A stretch of DNA of 64,000 nt from Saccharothrix deserti (GTDB lineage: Bacteria; Actinomycetota; Actinomycetes; Mycobacteriales; Pseudonocardiaceae): assembly GCF_009769385.1 (NCBI RefSeq), contig NZ_VKAB01000008.1, forward strand, positions 124,001 to 188,000, given 5' to 3'. Positions 55,057-64,000 of the stretch are shown one piece after another; positions within the stretch are counted from its first letter, which is position 1, and each line of letters starts with the position of its first letter. The position numbers were made by a program, and so were the translations under genes. The notes below the pieces were generated by a model. The model made no database searches and was not told the DNA's origin. It saw nothing but the letters and a program-made list of their open reading frames with translations.

Positions 55057-55838
55057 TGACCGCTACCGCTGAAGTGTCCACCGGCTCGCGCGGGAACCAG
55101 CCCCCCGTGCCGGACGGCGCGATCACCGTCACCCTGAAGATCCGCCGGTTCAACTCGGAGTTCGACGACGAACCGCGCTGGGACTCGTTCGAGATCCCGG
55201 CCCTCCCGTCGGACCGCGTGCTGAACCTGCTGCACTACGTGAAGTGGTACATCGACGGGACCCTGACGTTCCGCCGGTCGTGCGCGCACGGCATCTGCGG
55301 CTCGGACGCCATGCGCATCAACGGCGTGAACCGGCTGGCGTGCAAGGTGCTGCTGAAGGACCTGCTGGCGGGCGGTGACAAGCCGACCACGATCACCATC
55401 GAGCCCATCAAGGGGCTGCCGGTCCACAAGGACCTGCTGGTCGACATGGAGCCGTTCTTCGAGGCGTTCAAGGCGGTCAAGCCGTACCTCATCACGTACG
55501 GCAACGAGCCGACGCGTGAGCGCGTGCAGTCCATCGCCGACCGCGAGCGGTTCGACGACACCACGAAGTGCATCCTGTGCGCGGCGTGCACCACGTCGTG
55601 CCCGGTGTACTGGACCGAGGGCTCCTACTTCGGCCCCGCGGCGATCGTGAACGCGCACCGGTTCATCTTCGACAGCCGTGACGAGGGCGCCGAGGAGCGG
55701 CTGGACATCCTGAACGACATCGACGGCGTGTGGCGCTGCCGGACGACGTTCAACTGCACCGACGCCTGCCCGCGTGGCATCCAGGTCACGAAGGCCATCC
55801 AGGAGGTCAAGCGCGCCCTCCTGTTCAAGCGCGTCTGA
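55056..55838 (+). CDS. sdhB: Succinate dehydrogenase iron-sulfur subunit
   Basis: A 260-residue protein. The [2Fe-2S] site is SCAHGICGSDAMRINGVNRL with the Asp in place of the third Cys, as in E. coli SdhB. CILCAACTTSCPVYW and FNCTDACPRGI hold the [4Fe-4S] and [3Fe-4S] ligands. It carries electrons from SdhA flavin to quinone in SdhC/D. It ends the operon and is followed by a 17-bp perfect hairpin. Confidence 0.97.
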
Positions 55839-55855
55839 CCACCGGTCTCCACACC

Positions 55856-55894
55856 GCCAGAGGGCCCCTGAGCCACGCTCAGGGGCCCTCTGGC
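55856..55894. terminator. Strong hairpin after sdhB
   Basis: A perfect 17-bp stem, GCCAGAGGGCCCCTGAG (55856-55872) with CTCAGGGGCCCTCTGGC (55878-55894) and a 5-nt loop, starts 18 nt after the sdhB stop. No U-tract follows, common for actinobacterial terminators. Confidence 0.75.
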
Positions 55895-55899
55895 ACGTC

Positions 55900-56023
55900 C
55901 TGAACGTTGAATTCAGGTGTTCCGAACGTAGGACTCTCGCAACGCGAACGTAGGACTCTCGCGAGAGTCCTACGTTCAGGTGCCGAGAGTCCTACATTCG
56001 CGTACCCCGAATTCAACGCTCAG
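55900..56023. repeat. Nested palindromic repeat element (REP-like)
   Basis: A 16-mer GAACGTAGGACTCTCG occurs twice directly (55924-55939, 55946-55961) and twice inverted (55962-55977; 55984-55999 with one change). These are enclosed by outer arms CTGAACGTTGAATTC (55900-55914) and GAATTCAACGCTCAG (56009-56023). The right outer arm includes the stop codon of the convergent carboxypeptidase gene. Confidence 0.85.
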
Positions 56024-57318
56024 ACCTGCGTTTGCTGACGGGCTTGGGCGGCTGCTCGGGCTGCTCGGGCGGCCTTGGCTCGGCGGTTGCGGAGGTACAT
56101 GAACATGGCGAGGACCAGGCCCAGGCCGGCCACGGCGGTGATCGGGCCGCCCACGTTGCCGAAGGCCGTGTGCATGGCCGAGGGCTGGCTGCCGTCCGGC
56201 GTCGTGTTGGCCACCTCGCCAACACCCGCGCTGGTCGGGGTGGGCTCGACGGTCTTCTTCTTCGCCTGAGGCGCGCCCTCGACCAACCGGCCGACGGGGT
56301 TGCCGGACGCCGCCGGCTCCAGGGCGAACCCGTAGTCCAGCAGGCGAGCCGCCTGGTCGGTCATCCGGAGGGGCTGCTGCTGCCCCCGCAGCAACACCAC
56401 GACCAGCTTCTTCCCGTTCCGCTCCGCCGCGCCGACGTAGGTGTTCTGGGCGTCGTCGGTGAAACCGGACTTACCGCCCAGCGCACCCTGGTACGTGGTC
56501 AGCAGCCGGTTGTCGTTGACGATCGGGATGGTCCCGTTGCCGTCGGCCCTCGGGAAGTCGATGCGCTGCGTCATCACGGCCTTGACGAAGTCCGGGTACT
56601 TCATCGCCTCGCGGAAGATCAACGCCACGTCGTAGGCCGACGTCGACGTGCCCGGCGCGTCCAGCCCGGACGGCGTCACCGCCCGCGTGTCCGACGCGCC
56701 CAGCTCGGCGGCCAGCGCGTTCATCTTGCGGATCGCCGACGGCACCCCGCCCAGCCGACGGGCCAGCGCGTGCGCCACGTCGTTGCCCGACGCCATCACC
56801 AGCGCCTGGAGCAGCTGCTCGACGGTGTACTGGGCGCCGTTGCGCAGCCCGATGCAGGTGCACTCCTGCGCGATGTCCTCGGGCGTGGCCGCCACCGTCG
56901 CGTTCGGGGCCAGCTCCTTGGCCACCACCGTCGCGAGCAGCACCTTGATCACCGAGGCGGGCCGCTGCCGACCGTGCGGGTCGAGCGCCGCCAGCACGGC
57001 GCCGCTGTTCATGTCCGCCAGGAGCCAGCTCTTGGCGGTGATGCCGTCCGGCGGCACCGGCGCGTTCGGCGGCAGCACGAGGCCGCACTCGCCGAGCCTC
57101 TGTCCACCGACCGGGTTTTCCGGGACCTCGATCGGTGGAGGTGGCTTCTCACCCGGTGCCACCTGTTCGGATGTGTCGACCGCGGGTGGCGGTGACACCT
57201 TGTTCTCGCAAGCCGGCTGGGCCACCGCGACCGGCGCGGCCGCGAAGACCGCGGTGGCCATCAGCGCGCAGGCAGCCAGGACCAGGGCAACGGGCCGTCG
57301 GAACGCGGAGGAACGCAC
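56020..57318 (-). CDS. dacB: D-alanyl-D-alanine carboxypeptidase (class A, PBP5-like)
   Basis: A 432-residue envelope enzyme from GTG 57318. Signal peptide with VALVLAACALMATAVFAAAP; active-site motifs SVIK (Ser122, Lys125), SGN (177-179) and KSG (283-285) in the family's variant of KTG. A C-terminal helix (GPITAVAGLGLVLAMFMYL) and a basic tail anchor it to the membrane. It trims the terminal D-Ala of peptidoglycan stem pentapeptides. The order sdhB - dacB matches my recollection of mycobacterial synteny. Symbol by family; the organism's own name may differ. Confidence 0.92.
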   Translation of the reverse strand: MRSSAFRRPVALVLAACALMATAVFAAAPVAVAQPACENKVSPPPAVDTSEQVAPGEKPPPPIEVPENPVGGQRLGECGLVLPPNAPVPPDGITAKSWLLADMNSGAVLAALDPHGRQRPASVIKVLLATVVAKELAPNATVAATPEDIAQECTCIGLRNGAQYTVEQLLQALVMASGNDVAHALARRLGGVPSAIRKMNALAAELGASDTRAVTPSGLDAPGTSTSAYDVALIFREAMKYPDFVKAVMTQRIDFPRADGNGTIPIVNDNRLLTTYQGALGGKSGFTDDAQNTYVGAAERNGKKLVVVLLRGQQQPLRMTDQAARLLDYGFALEPAASGNPVGRLVEGAPQAKKKTVEPTPTSAGVGEVANTTPDGSQPSAMHTAFGNVGGPITAVAGLGLVLAMFMYLRNRRAKAARAARAAAQARQQTQV

Positions 57319-57378
57319 CCGCCCAGGCTATCCACCCCGGATGAGTGACCTGCACCCGCCACGTCCGATACTGCTCAG

Positions 57379-57624
57379 GTGAAGCTCTCCCGCGGCATGT
57401 CCGTGTTCCTGCTTGCCTTCGGGGTGTGGTCCTGGGTGATCTGGCCGACCTTCCTGCGCAACATCTGGAAGGACACCCGTTCGTGGGACAGCGGCCCGAC
57501 CGCGTTCTTCACCGTTCACCTGCTGCTCGTTGTCGCGTCGCTCACATTCGGCACGGTCATCGGCGTGTTGGGCGTGCGCGGCCTGCGCGCCACCCGAAGC
57601 ACCCGAAGCACCCGAAGCAAATAA
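57379..57624 (+). CDS. Small SCO4848-like membrane protein
   Basis: An 81-residue protein, GTG 57379, with two transmembrane helices (GMSVFLLAFGVWSWVIWPTF, VHLLLVVASLTFGTVIGVLG) and an N-terminal KLSRGMSVFLLAFGVWSWVI pattern typical of the SCO4848 family of unknown function. GATACT (57367-57372) 6 nt before the GTG suggests a leaderless transcript. The C-terminus (ATRSTRSTRSK) is coded by three tandem 9-bp repeats. Confidence 0.8.
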   Translation: MKLSRGMSVFLLAFGVWSWVIWPTFLRNIWKDTRSWDSGPTAFFTVHLLLVVASLTFGTVIGVLGVRGLRATRSTRSTRSK

Positions 57625-57660
57625 CCCAGCAACAACCCCACCACACCTGGAGGCTCCGCC

Positions 57661-58008
57661 GTGGAGTTCGTGCGCCTACTGCTGGTGTTCCTGCACCTGC
57701 TGGGCATGGGCATGCTCGTCGCGATGTTCTTCGTCCAGCGCCGGGCCGGGGCGGACGCCCCGCTGAACAAGGGTTGGCTGCACGGCAGCGCGCTCCAGCT
57801 GTTGACCGGCGTGGCCCTGGTCGGTTTGGCACCGTTGACCGACCAGGACTACAACCACCTCAAGATCGGCGTGAAACTGCTGGTCGTCGTCGTGATCGCG
57901 GGTCTGGTCGCGGTGAACCTGAGCAAGCCGAAGCCCGCCACGTGGCTCACCCCGGCGCTCGCGGGCCTGGTGGTCCTCAACACCGGCGTCGCGGTCTTCT
58001 GGACGTAA
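57661..58008 (+). CDS. Small four-helix membrane protein
   Basis: A 115-residue protein from GTG 57661 with GGAGG 9 nt upstream. Four helices: VRLLLVFLHLLGMGMLVAMF, LQLLTGVALVGLAPL, IGVKLLVVVVIAGLVAVNL and LTPALAGLVVLNTGVAVFW. No named family recognised. It lies 36 nt after the SCO4848-like gene in the same direction, so the two are probably co-transcribed, and converges with the BrkB-family gene. Confidence 0.75.
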   Translation: MEFVRLLLVFLHLLGMGMLVAMFFVQRRAGADAPLNKGWLHGSALQLLTGVALVGLAPLTDQDYNHLKIGVKLLVVVVIAGLVAVNLSKPKPATWLTPALAGLVVLNTGVAVFWT

Positions 58009-58018
58009 GAGCCCGCTG

Positions 58019-59059
58019 TCAACGCCGCCGGAACAACGACCCCAGCAGCAGCCCCGCACCGACCAGCCCGGCGGCGGTGCGGGTGCTGGGGCCCGACCGC
58101 ACCTCCACCACGGGCCGGATCACGGCGGGCGGTGGTGGCGGCGGCGGGTCCTTCCGCAGGTTCTCCCGCGCCGTGGCCGTCCAGGCGGTGATGAACAGCA
58201 GGAACTGGGCCACCAGGTTCGCGAACACCAGCACACCGATGATCGGCCCGAACGCCGCGCCGGCCGGTGACGTCGTGACCGTGCTCAGGTAGATCGTCGC
58301 GACCTGCTTGAGGGTCTCGAACCCGATCGCCGCCGCCGCCGCGCCCTTGATCGCGCTGCGCCACCCCACGGGCTCGCGCGGCAGCTTCGCCAGCACCCAC
58401 AGGAACACCAGCCAGTTCGCGACCAGGGCCAGCACGATCGTGCCGACCTTCAGCATCGCCTCGGCCCACCCCACGCCGTCCAGGCCCATCCACCGCAGCA
58501 CCAGCTCGGCGAACCCGCTGCCGACCGCCGTGAGGCCGAACGACACCACCAGGGCCACACCGAGGCTGATGAGCGCCAGCAGGTCCTTCAGCGCCGTCTT
58601 CAGGAACGGCAGGTCGGCCTTCGCGTGGCCCCACTGCGCGGTCAACGCGTCACGCAGGTTGCTCATCCAGCCGAGACCGGAGTAGGCGGCGGTCAGCAGA
58701 CCGAGCACACCCACCGTGCCCTTGGACGCGATCGCCTGCTCCACCACCTCGTTGATGGTGCTGCCGAGCGTGCCGGGCACCGCCTCGGTGATGCCCGCCT
58801 TCAGCTCGTCCAGCATCCCCGGCTGCGAGGACAGCACGAAACCGGCGATGGCGAAGCCGATCATCAGCATCGGCACCAGCGACAGCACGCTGAAGTACGT
58901 CACGGCCGCCGCGTAGTGCGCCCCGTACTGCTCGCTGTACCGCTGGGCGGCGCGGAACAGGTGGTCGAGCCACGGCCGTTCCCGACGCATCCGGTCGAGC
59001 TTCGACCCCGCACCAGCATCCCGCGCCCCAGAGCCTTGCGCCCGAGCCTTTTCCGCCAC
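58019..59059 (-). CDS. YihY/BrkB-family inner membrane protein
   Basis: A 346-residue protein, GTG 59059. Signature AAAVTYFSVLSLVPMLMIGF followed by six helices, GLGWMSNLRDALTAQWG, and SPAGAAFGPIIGVLVFANLV, typical of YihY/virulence factor BrkB proteins, whose molecular function is not settled. A Pro-rich segment (PPPPPPP) and a last hydrophobic stretch follow. It lies just downstream of trpS on the same strand, as in mycobacteria from memory. Confidence 0.92.
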   Translation of the reverse strand: MAEKARAQGSGARDAGAGSKLDRMRRERPWLDHLFRAAQRYSEQYGAHYAAAVTYFSVLSLVPMLMIGFAIAGFVLSSQPGMLDELKAGITEAVPGTLGSTINEVVEQAIASKGTVGVLGLLTAAYSGLGWMSNLRDALTAQWGHAKADLPFLKTALKDLLALISLGVALVVSFGLTAVGSGFAELVLRWMGLDGVGWAEAMLKVGTIVLALVANWLVFLWVLAKLPREPVGWRSAIKGAAAAAIGFETLKQVATIYLSTVTTSPAGAAFGPIIGVLVFANLVAQFLLFITAWTATARENLRKDPPPPPPPAVIRPVVEVRSGPSTRTAAGLVGAGLLLGSLFRRR

Positions 59060-59084
59060 ACGGAAAAGCTAGTCCGTCAAGTGA

Positions 59085-60746
<1,662 letters not shown>

Positions 60747-60807
60747 TCAGGTAAACGCGACCGGCGGCAGAGTAACGACTGACGATCACACCCCCGAGTC
60801 CAGGGGG

Positions 60808-63327
60808 TCAGCTGACGACGTCCACTCGCCCATACGTCGTAGTGCGCTGCCTCGCCGGCCGACCGGCCAGGGCCGCCGTCGCGTGCAGCTCCTCGGTGGT
60901 GCGCGCGGAGCCGTGTTCGGAGCCCGCCATGCGGCTGATGGTCTCCTCCATGAGCGTTCCGCCCAGGTCGTTGGCGCCGCCGCGCAGCACCTCGGCGGTG
61001 CCCTCGTCGCCGAGCTTGACCCACGAGCACTGGATGTTGTCGACCCGCCCGTGCAGGGCGAGCCGGGCGAACGCGTGCACGGCCCGGTTGTCGCGCCGCG
61101 TCGGGCCGGGACGGGCCACGCCCGCCAGGTAGATCGGCGCGTTGCGGTGCACGAACGGCAGGCCGACGAACTCGGTGAGGCCGCCCGTGCGGTCCTGGAG
61201 GGCCGCCAGCGTCCGGAAGTGCCCCAGCCAGTGGCCGGGGTGGTCGACGTGGCCGTACATCATCGTGGACGACGAGCGAATGCCCAGCTCGTGCGCGGTG
61301 CCGACCACGTCCAGCCAGGTCGCGGTGGGCAGCTTGCCCTTGGTCAGCACCCAGCGCACGTCGTCGTCGAGGATCTCGGCGGCGGTGCCGGGGATGGTGT
61401 CCAGGCCGGCGTCGCGCAGCTCGGTCAGCCACTCGCGCACGCTCACGCCCGCCTTGGCCGCCCCGCTGACGATCTCCATCGGGCTGAACGCGTGGACGTG
61501 CATGCCGGGGACCCTGGTCTTGATCCCGCGCACGACGTCCGCGTAGTAGGTGACCGGCAGCTTCGGGTCGATACCGCCCTGCATGCAGATCTCGGTGGCG
61601 CCCGCGTCCCACGCCTCCTGGGCGCGGTCGGCGACCTCCGCCACGGACAGCCGGAACGCGTCCGCGTCCCGCTCACGCTGGGCGAACGCGCAGAAGCGGC
61701 AGCCGACGTAGCAGACGTTGGAGAAGTTGATGTTGCGGTTGACCACGTAGGTGACGTCGTCGCCGACCACCTCGGCGCGCAGTTCGTCGGCGAGCCTGGT
61801 CATGGTCTCCAGGGCCGCGCCGTCGGCCGTGAGCAGCGCCATGGCGGCGTCCGTGTCGTCCAGGAGCTTGGCCGGGTCCGACGCGGCGAGCTTGAGCGCG
61901 CGTGCCGCGTCCTCGGGCAGCCTCTCGACGGCCTTCGGCACGCTCAACGACGCCCAGTCGCCGTAGACGCTGTCGAAGTCGCTACGACGGTCCTCGGTGC
62001 GCCCCTCGGTGTCGATGGCGGTGTTCAGGTCGGCCCGGCCGTAGGTGTCGAGCCCGCCGTCCGGCTCCTGCCACTCGCGGCCGACGACCGGGGCGTCCGG
62101 CTCGGCCAGCCCGTCCTCCCGCGCCAACGCGGAGACGTGCGCGGTCAGCCGGGTGTCGATCCACTGCCCGGCGGTCGCGGTCACGTACCGCGGGTAGACG
62201 GCGAGGCGTTCTCGCAGGTCGAACCCGGCTTCCCGGGTGTGCTCGGCCAACGCGTCCACCTGCGGCCACGGGCGTTCGGGGTTGACGTGGTCCGGCGTCA
62301 CCGGCGACACGCCGCCCCAGTCGTCGATGCCCGCGCGCAGCATCAGGCCGAACTCGCCGCCGACCAGGTTCGGCGGCGCCTGCACGCTCGTGGACGACGG
62401 CATGACCAGCCGCGCCACCGCGATCGTGGCGGCCAGTTCGTGCAGGTCGGCGTCCGGCATACCGCGCATCGCGGTGTCCGGCTTGGCCCGGAAGTTCTGG
62501 ATGATCACTTCCTGGATGTGCCCGTACTGGCGGGCGACACCGCGCATGGCCAGCAGCGACTCGGCGCGTTCGGTGATCGTCTCGCCGATGCCGATCAGGA
62601 TCCCGGTGGTGAACGGCACGTTCACCCGGCCCGCGTCGGTGAGCACCCGCAGCCGGACCGCGGGCTCCTTGTCCGGGCTGCCGTAGTGCGCGCCGCCCTT
62701 CTCCGACCACAGCCGCTCGGCCGTGGTCTCCAGCATCATCCCCATGCTGGCCGCGACCGGCCGCAGCCGCTGCAACTCCTCCCAGCTCAGCACGCCGGGG
62801 TTGAGGTGCGGCAGCAGGCCGGTCTCCTCCAGCACGGCGATCGCACTGGCCCGCACGTAGTCGAGCGTCGAGGAGTAGCCGCGCGCCTCCAGCCACTCGC
62901 GCGCCTGCGGCCACCGCTCCTCGGGCCGGTCGCCCAGCGTGAAGAGGGCTTCCTTGCAGCCCTGGGCGGCGGCCTGGCGGGCGATGTCCAGCACCTCGTC
63001 CCGCTCCAGGAACGCGGCGGGCAGCTTGTGCGGGACGGTCGCGAACGTGCAGTAGTGACAGCGGTCCCGGCACAGGCGGGTCAGCGGGATGAACGCGTTG
63101 CGGCTGTAGGTGACGACGCCCGGCCGCCCCTCCGCCAGCAGGTGGGCGTCACGCACCCGGCCCGCGGCCTCCAGCAGCGCGTCCAGGTCGTCACCGCGCG
63201 CGTGCAGCAGCACGGCGGCTTCGGTGACGTCCAGCACGGCGCCGTCTGCGGCACGGCGCAACGCGCGTCGCATCGCCGACGGGCTCGGCGTCGGTTCGGG
63301 CGGGGTGATCGAGATGTCCACGGCCAC
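60808..63327 (-). CDS. fbiC: FO synthase, CofG-CofH fusion
   Basis: An 839-residue bifunctional radical-SAM enzyme making the deazaflavin FO, precursor of coenzyme F420. The N-terminal CofG half has [17 protein letters not shown] (CxxxCxxC cluster), the C-terminal CofH half has [16 protein letters not shown]. Both [4Fe-4S]-binding motifs are intact. GTG 63327 gives [13 protein letters not shown]; a longer in-frame extension to 63402 lacks support. Single-protein FbiC is the actinobacterial form, consistent with an F420-using actinomycete. It stands alone here. Confidence 0.96.
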   Translation of the reverse strand: MAVDISITPPEPTPSPSAMRRALRRAADGAVLDVTEAAVLLHARGDDLDALLEAAGRVRDAHLLAEGRPGVVTYSRNAFIPLTRLCRDRCHYCTFATVPHKLPAAFLERDEVLDIARQAAAQGCKEALFTLGDRPEERWPQAREWLEARGYSSTLDYVRASAIAVLEETGLLPHLNPGVLSWEELQRLRPVAASMGMMLETTAERLWSEKGGAHYGSPDKEPAVRLRVLTDAGRVNVPFTTGILIGIGETITERAESLLAMRGVARQYGHIQEVIIQNFRAKPDTAMRGMPDADLHELAATIAVARLVMPSSTSVQAPPNLVGGEFGLMLRAGIDDWGGVSPVTPDHVNPERPWPQVDALAEHTREAGFDLRERLAVYPRYVTATAGQWIDTRLTAHVSALAREDGLAEPDAPVVGREWQEPDGGLDTYGRADLNTAIDTEGRTEDRRSDFDSVYGDWASLSVPKAVERLPEDAARALKLAASDPAKLLDDTDAAMALLTADGAALETMTRLADELRAEVVGDDVTYVVNRNINFSNVCYVGCRFCAFAQRERDADAFRLSVAEVADRAQEAWDAGATEICMQGGIDPKLPVTYYADVVRGIKTRVPGMHVHAFSPMEIVSGAAKAGVSVREWLTELRDAGLDTIPGTAAEILDDDVRWVLTKGKLPTATWLDVVGTAHELGIRSSSTMMYGHVDHPGHWLGHFRTLAALQDRTGGLTEFVGLPFVHRNAPIYLAGVARPGPTRRDNRAVHAFARLALHGRVDNIQCSWVKLGDEGTAEVLRGGANDLGGTLMEETISRMAGSEHGSARTTEELHATAALAGRPARQRTTTYGRVDVVS

Positions 63328-63412
63328 GACAACGACCCTATGTGCCGAAAATTCCTGATCACGCCGGAAGTGATTTCGAGCACTGCGGGCTTTCCGGCTC
63401 ACCGCCGCCGCT

Positions 63413-64000
63413 TCAGCGGACCGGCGCCCTCCCCGCGACGAGGAGTTCGGTGTTGCGGTCGGTCACCGCGCCGACCGCGTTCGGGTCGGCGTGCGGGTCG
63501 TTGAACGCGAACTCGCGGGCCAGTGCGGCGAGGCCGCGCGGCGAGAAGTCGTCGTAGTCGGCCTGGTAGGGCGCGTCACCCTCGACCAGGGTCGTGAACA
63601 GGGACAACGTGCCGTCGCCGTTGTCGGCCAGCTCGATGATCCGGGCGTGCTGCGGGTGGTCGACGTGCGCGGCGGTGTTGATCTCCCAGAACGCCCGGTC
63701 GCCCGTGCCGTGCGCGACGATCCGGTTCTGGTGGGTGTGGCCGTTGACCCAGGCCACCACGTTCGGGAACCGGCCGAGGAGGGTGACCAGCGCGTCGCCG
63801 TCCAGGCGCGGGTCGAGCGGGCGGCGGCGGTCCGGGAGGACGTTGCCCATGGTCCAGCTGGTGTGGTGGCTGAACAGGATGAACAGCTCGTCGGTGACGT
63901 CCTGGCGGTGCTGGAGGCCGAACACGTCGTAGTAGCGGGAGCTGCTGCGCTTCAGCGTCCGTTCCAGCCAGAGGTACTGGTGCAGGCCGATCGAGCCGTC
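63413..64000 (-). CDS. Metallophosphoesterase (partial, cut by window edge)
   Basis: The C-terminal 195 residues of a calcineurin-like phosphoesterase; the frame is open to base 64000. [14 protein letters not shown] and [11 protein letters not shown] carry metal-ligand histidines (the GHTH motif). [20 protein letters not shown] fits the actinobacterial TIGR03767-like group. The N-terminal metal ligands and start are outside the window, so completeness cannot be judged. Confidence 0.85.
   Translation of the reverse strand, partial: DGSIGLHQYLWLERTLKRSSSRYYDVFGLQHRQDVTDELFILFSHHTSWTMGNVLPDRRRPLDPRLDGDALVTLLGRFPNVVAWVNGHTHQNRIVAHGTGDRAFWEINTAAHVDHPQHARIIELADNGDGTLSLFTTLVEGDAPYQADYDDFSPRGLAALAREFAFNDPHADPNAVGAVTDRNTELLVAGRAPVR

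Noticed and set aside
55924..55999. Possible CRISPR array
   Set aside because: Copies are both direct and inverted with only 0-6 nt between, so it is a palindromic repeat element.

Overview
The window is very GC-rich, with GTG/TTG starts, 4-nt gene overlaps, DUF397/DUF5753 pairs, an F420-pathway FO synthase and type VII secretion (T7SS) type proteins. It is actinobacterial chromosome, most likely Pseudonocardiales (Saccharothrix/Lentzea/Actinosynnema-like); the lineage is an inference from gene content. The order add-deoA-cdd ... sdhCDAB ... D,D-carboxypeptidase ... BrkB-trpS is what I recall from mycobacterial chromosomes, so the right two thirds sits on a conserved actinobacterial backbone.

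Layout. 1-3.7 kb: tail of a DUF5753 regulator, DUF397 protein, DUF1707 protein, a Thr-rich membrane protein and a polysaccharide deacetylase-glycosyltransferase fusion. 4.0-7.3 kb: deoC with two aldehyde dehydrogenase-like genes, the second lacking the catalytic half. 7.3-11.3 kb (minus): ECF sigma factor, zinc-finger membrane anti-sigma factor, ABC ATPase and two membrane proteins, all overlapping. 11.35-12.5 kb (minus): Panacea antitoxin-Fic toxin pair. 12.6-15.7 kb: a SUKH-like protein and, divergently, a small T7SS-type locus (EspC-like helical protein, WXG-NlpC/P60 protein, two YbaB-like proteins). 15.7-17.5 kb: an intact-looking IS605-type element (tnpA, tnpB and its guide-RNA end) inserted exactly at a stop codon. 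17.5-21.5 kb: a duplicated-domain acidic protein, adenosine deaminase and a coiled-coil protein. 21.9-28.7 kb (minus): nucleoside salvage operon (BMP lipoprotein, ABC ATPase, two permeases, cdd, deoA).

29.0-52.2 kb is the striking part: a three-gene plus-strand island made of a YbaB-like protein, a WXG/coiled-coil protein and one uninterrupted 6978-codon gene. The giant protein has a T7SS-like helical N-terminus, about 700 residues of Pro/Gly-rich repeats, a unique domain, then a tandem duplication of a [HExxHxxGxxD metalloprotease]-[six repeats of about 255 residues]-[coiled coil] unit, and a small C-terminal domain. The first unit carries about 480 extra residues with a possible nucleotidyl-cyclase-toxin-like segment. 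I read it as a very large T7SS-exported surface or toxin protein; no T7SS motor gene lies in the window, so export would depend on a system elsewhere.

52.4-64 kb: sdhCDAB, a nested palindromic repeat element, a D,D-carboxypeptidase, small membrane proteins, a BrkB-family protein, trpS, a membrane protein with a 27-bp minisatellite, fbiC, and a truncated metallophosphoesterase at the edge. No rRNA, tRNA or CRISPR array was seen.
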